From contig JALJEE010001253.1 in the NCBI GenBank assembly GCA_023231475.1, positions 1 through 20,294 on the forward strand: a DNA stretch of 20,294 nucleotides, written 5' to 3'. This stretch comes from Seison nebaliae (taxonomy: Eukaryota; Rotifera; Pararotatoria; Seisonacea; Seisonidae). The position numbers and the translations under genes were made by a program. The notes beneath the pieces were generated by a model. That model was given only the letters and a program-made list of their open reading frames with translations, searched no databases and was not told the origin of the DNA. Positions 18,052 to 20,294 of the stretch are shown one piece after another; position 1 is the first letter of the stretch; each line of letters opens with the position of its first letter.

Positions 18052-20158
18052 ATTTATTTATTATTATTAAAAAGACCTCATGAAAATATCCGAGAGCTAC
18101 AATTTTAACTAACTTCATATTTCAAAAGTTTCAATAAAAGTTTCTTTATTTTCCACTACAAACTGAATTCTCATCAATTATTCTGAGGCTTGAACAGAAT
18201 GTTATAGTTTAATATAAATATGTATTGAGTAATAAACTTGAGAAATTAAATTTAAATATTTTTAGATAAGTGTTGAAATCGAAATAAAGTAAGGGATGTT
18301 CATTTTATTGGAATATAATTTGCTGTACCAATTCGAAATAAAATGTATTCGAGGGTAAACTCAATGTTTAATTTTTCAATTTCCATCTTCATACAACAAT
18401 ATATAGACTCTATGTCATATACTCAATCATTCGACGGAAAAAAATCGAGCTAAATATTCATCTTCAAAAAAAAAGGAAAAAAAAAAATTTTTTTTTGACA
18501 TGTCAACTATAAAAAATAATAAAGCTAATGTAGTGCTGTGCTTAATGACCCTAATATTTTATTTTTTATTCTACGTTCAATGGGCTATCAATCATCTTTT
18601 AACCTATATATATAATGGACTATATCACGTTACCAACCACAACTGTGACTCATCGATCACCATCGGTTGAACCGATAAGATAATGACAACTATCAAACTA
18701 TCATTTATAATATCAACTCCTCGCACATAATCATTACTTATCAATACATACTCCCTAAACTTTACCCACACATTCTTACCACCTAACCACAACTATTCAC
18801 AAGCTACGTTCGCCAGACCATAAATGATTAACGACCAGAATTCAACTATTTAAGCAGAGACCCAAATACTGTAATTATCAACCTACTAGCGAAGAAGCGA
18901 ATTCATACCAATTTAGTTTTATCTTTCATTCAAGGAATTATTCTTTTACTGTAGATATTCTATCTACTTTTTACCTCTTCCGTTATTCCTCTATTTACGT
19001 CTCATCTCCGATCCAATTTTTAATCATTCCTTACGTCATCCAACTTCTTTCCGTCTCATACTTCCGCCTCCGTTCATTTCCGTATCATCATAACTACTTT
19101 CCATCGTCGTCAAGGAACTCCTTCCTGACTTCAGTTATTATTTGTTTATTTGAATTTGAATTAAATAAATCCTGAGCTCAGTCACTTCAATAGTGTTTTT
19201 AAAATTTCAATTTTCGAGTTTCTAAAAAACTTTTCGAAAAATCTTAGGCTTAACTCAAACTACAAATAAAGATGCCTTTCACAAAAAAGAGAATCTAGAA
19301 CAGGCTTTAGATAATCCGTTCGATATTATTAAATATTAACGGGATTTAAGAATGCTACGACTACACATATAATGTCTGGATACAATTTTTTACAGGCTCA
19401 ACGTTTATTCTTGTCGATCGACTGTGCTTACAATGTCCCTGCGTATTCTCTTCTCTTGTCGAGTTTTCACTCTTATCGACAAAACTGAATCTGAATCGAA
19501 CTTCTATATTTCATATATTTCCCACATGAATTATTTTCGGACTGCTCGATACTACAGTTTATATCATGATATTTTTCTATAAGATTTCAGAGATTTCATT
19601 TTTTCTTACGATCCCAGAGTCGATACCAATCGATCAGGATACTGTTGTCAAACTACACCGATTGATCGACGTTTTTTTCTTTTTTTTCAAATCCATCCCA
19701 TAGGGAATTTCGCTAACAATTCATTCACTAACTTCATATCTTTCAGTCCTCTCATTCAGTTCTCTTCCATCATGTGTAACTTTATTTAAATATTATTACA
19801 ATAAGCTAAAAAGTTAAACAAAATTGAGGAATATATAGCCCTTCTAATGCCGGTAAATGTTTGGTTGCTAAGGAAAACGTGCACAGACTTAGCCGATGAC
19901 TTTGCGCTAAATGAAATTTAGGAAATTAAATTAATAAATTAATGATCACGAGGACCTCATCTAGAACTGTGCAAATTTAAATAAATTTTTAATCCATGTA
20001 CTTCCCTTGTAAGAAATTATTTTCAACTTCTTTTAGTCCAAGTCTTATGATTATATCCTGTTTGTCAATAATTGCTCACATTATCTTTTGCCATTCAAAT
20101 GTCAATTTATAATTAATCATCGAATAATCCATATGAGTTATCAAATATTGGACATATA
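18052..20158. other. 2.1-kb intergenic region without visible genes
   Basis: Begins with the DHX37 promoter and 5' UTR. It includes an A/T homopolymer tract (18466-18497), a 15-base palindrome ATCGGTTGAACCGAT (18662-18676), and a pyrimidine-rich segment (about 18960-19110). No long open frame, recognisable exon, or RNA gene was found on either strand. Confidence 0.45.
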
Positions 20159-20294
20159 CAGTAGGAATTTAAAGTAATCGGACACTTTTACGTTTTTATA
20201 AAACCGGTCATAACTTCTGTCCTATGAAGAATCTTTCGTAAAGGTGGATATCACAAAATAGCCCTATTCAAGCTCTTAAAGATAGTGCAAACAA
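20159..20294. mobile_element. Tc1/mariner-like transposon end (cut by window edge)
   Basis: The sequence following TA at 20157-20158 begins CAGTAGGAATTTAAAGTA and continues ATCGGACACTTTTACG. A TA target dinucleotide, a CAGT terminus and the AAAGTAATCGGACAC motif, followed by a CATAACTT-type block, are typical of Tc1/mariner terminal repeats. The element runs off the right end, so neither its transposase nor its other end can be seen. It could also be a short non-autonomous copy. Confidence 0.5.

Noticed and set aside
18052-20158. Search for tRNA, snRNA or CRISPR-like arrays
   Set aside because: No A/B-box tRNA pattern, no regular spaced repeats, and no recognisable structured RNA seen on either strand.

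Overview
The window is animal nuclear DNA, A+T-rich and compact. The conserved genes are typical of animals: an SLC6 amino-acid/neurotransmitter transporter with a glycine-transporter-type tail, cyclin K, GPN2, the ribosome-biogenesis helicase DHX37 and a p24/TMED-like cargo receptor. Several of them are split by tiny introns. I cannot name the species; a small-genome invertebrate fits best.

Layout. 1-1498: no gene seen, but a 247-bp inverted-repeat (MITE-like) element at 703-949. 1499-3523 (-): intronless protein resembling only the UCH-like middle domain of PAN2. 3816-5327 (+): intronless helical orphan of 503 aa, divergent from the previous gene. 5315-8527 (-): SLC6 transporter, reconstructed as eight exons (about 678 aa); its last exon overlaps the end of the orphan gene tail to tail. 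Its only long intron (5998-6843) contains an opposite-strand gene for a small secreted peptide precursor (6271-6642). 8896-10299 (-): cyclin K, six exons. 10411-11593 (-): GPN2, two exons. 12138-13190 (+): divergent p24/TMED-like gene, four exons. 13251-13990 (+): small secreted or membrane protein exons, poorly resolved. 13965-18051 (-): DHX37, one 3.9-kb exon plus a short last exon that overlaps the + strand reading frame. 18052-20158: no gene seen. 20159-20294: left end of a probable Tc1/mariner-like transposon cut by the window edge.

The most unusual signal is the splicing grammar. All 14 introns that I could place by protein-family alignment begin with GTT rather than GTA or GTG, and 13 of the 14 are only 44-77 nt long. 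Phases agree across every junction, so these are not arbitrary choices. The genes are mostly unrelated housekeeping functions (cell-cycle and transcription kinase partner, GTPase for RNA polymerase assembly, rRNA processing, secretory traffic, amino-acid transport). The window is notable for packing: nested, divergent and 3'-overlapping genes on alternating strands.
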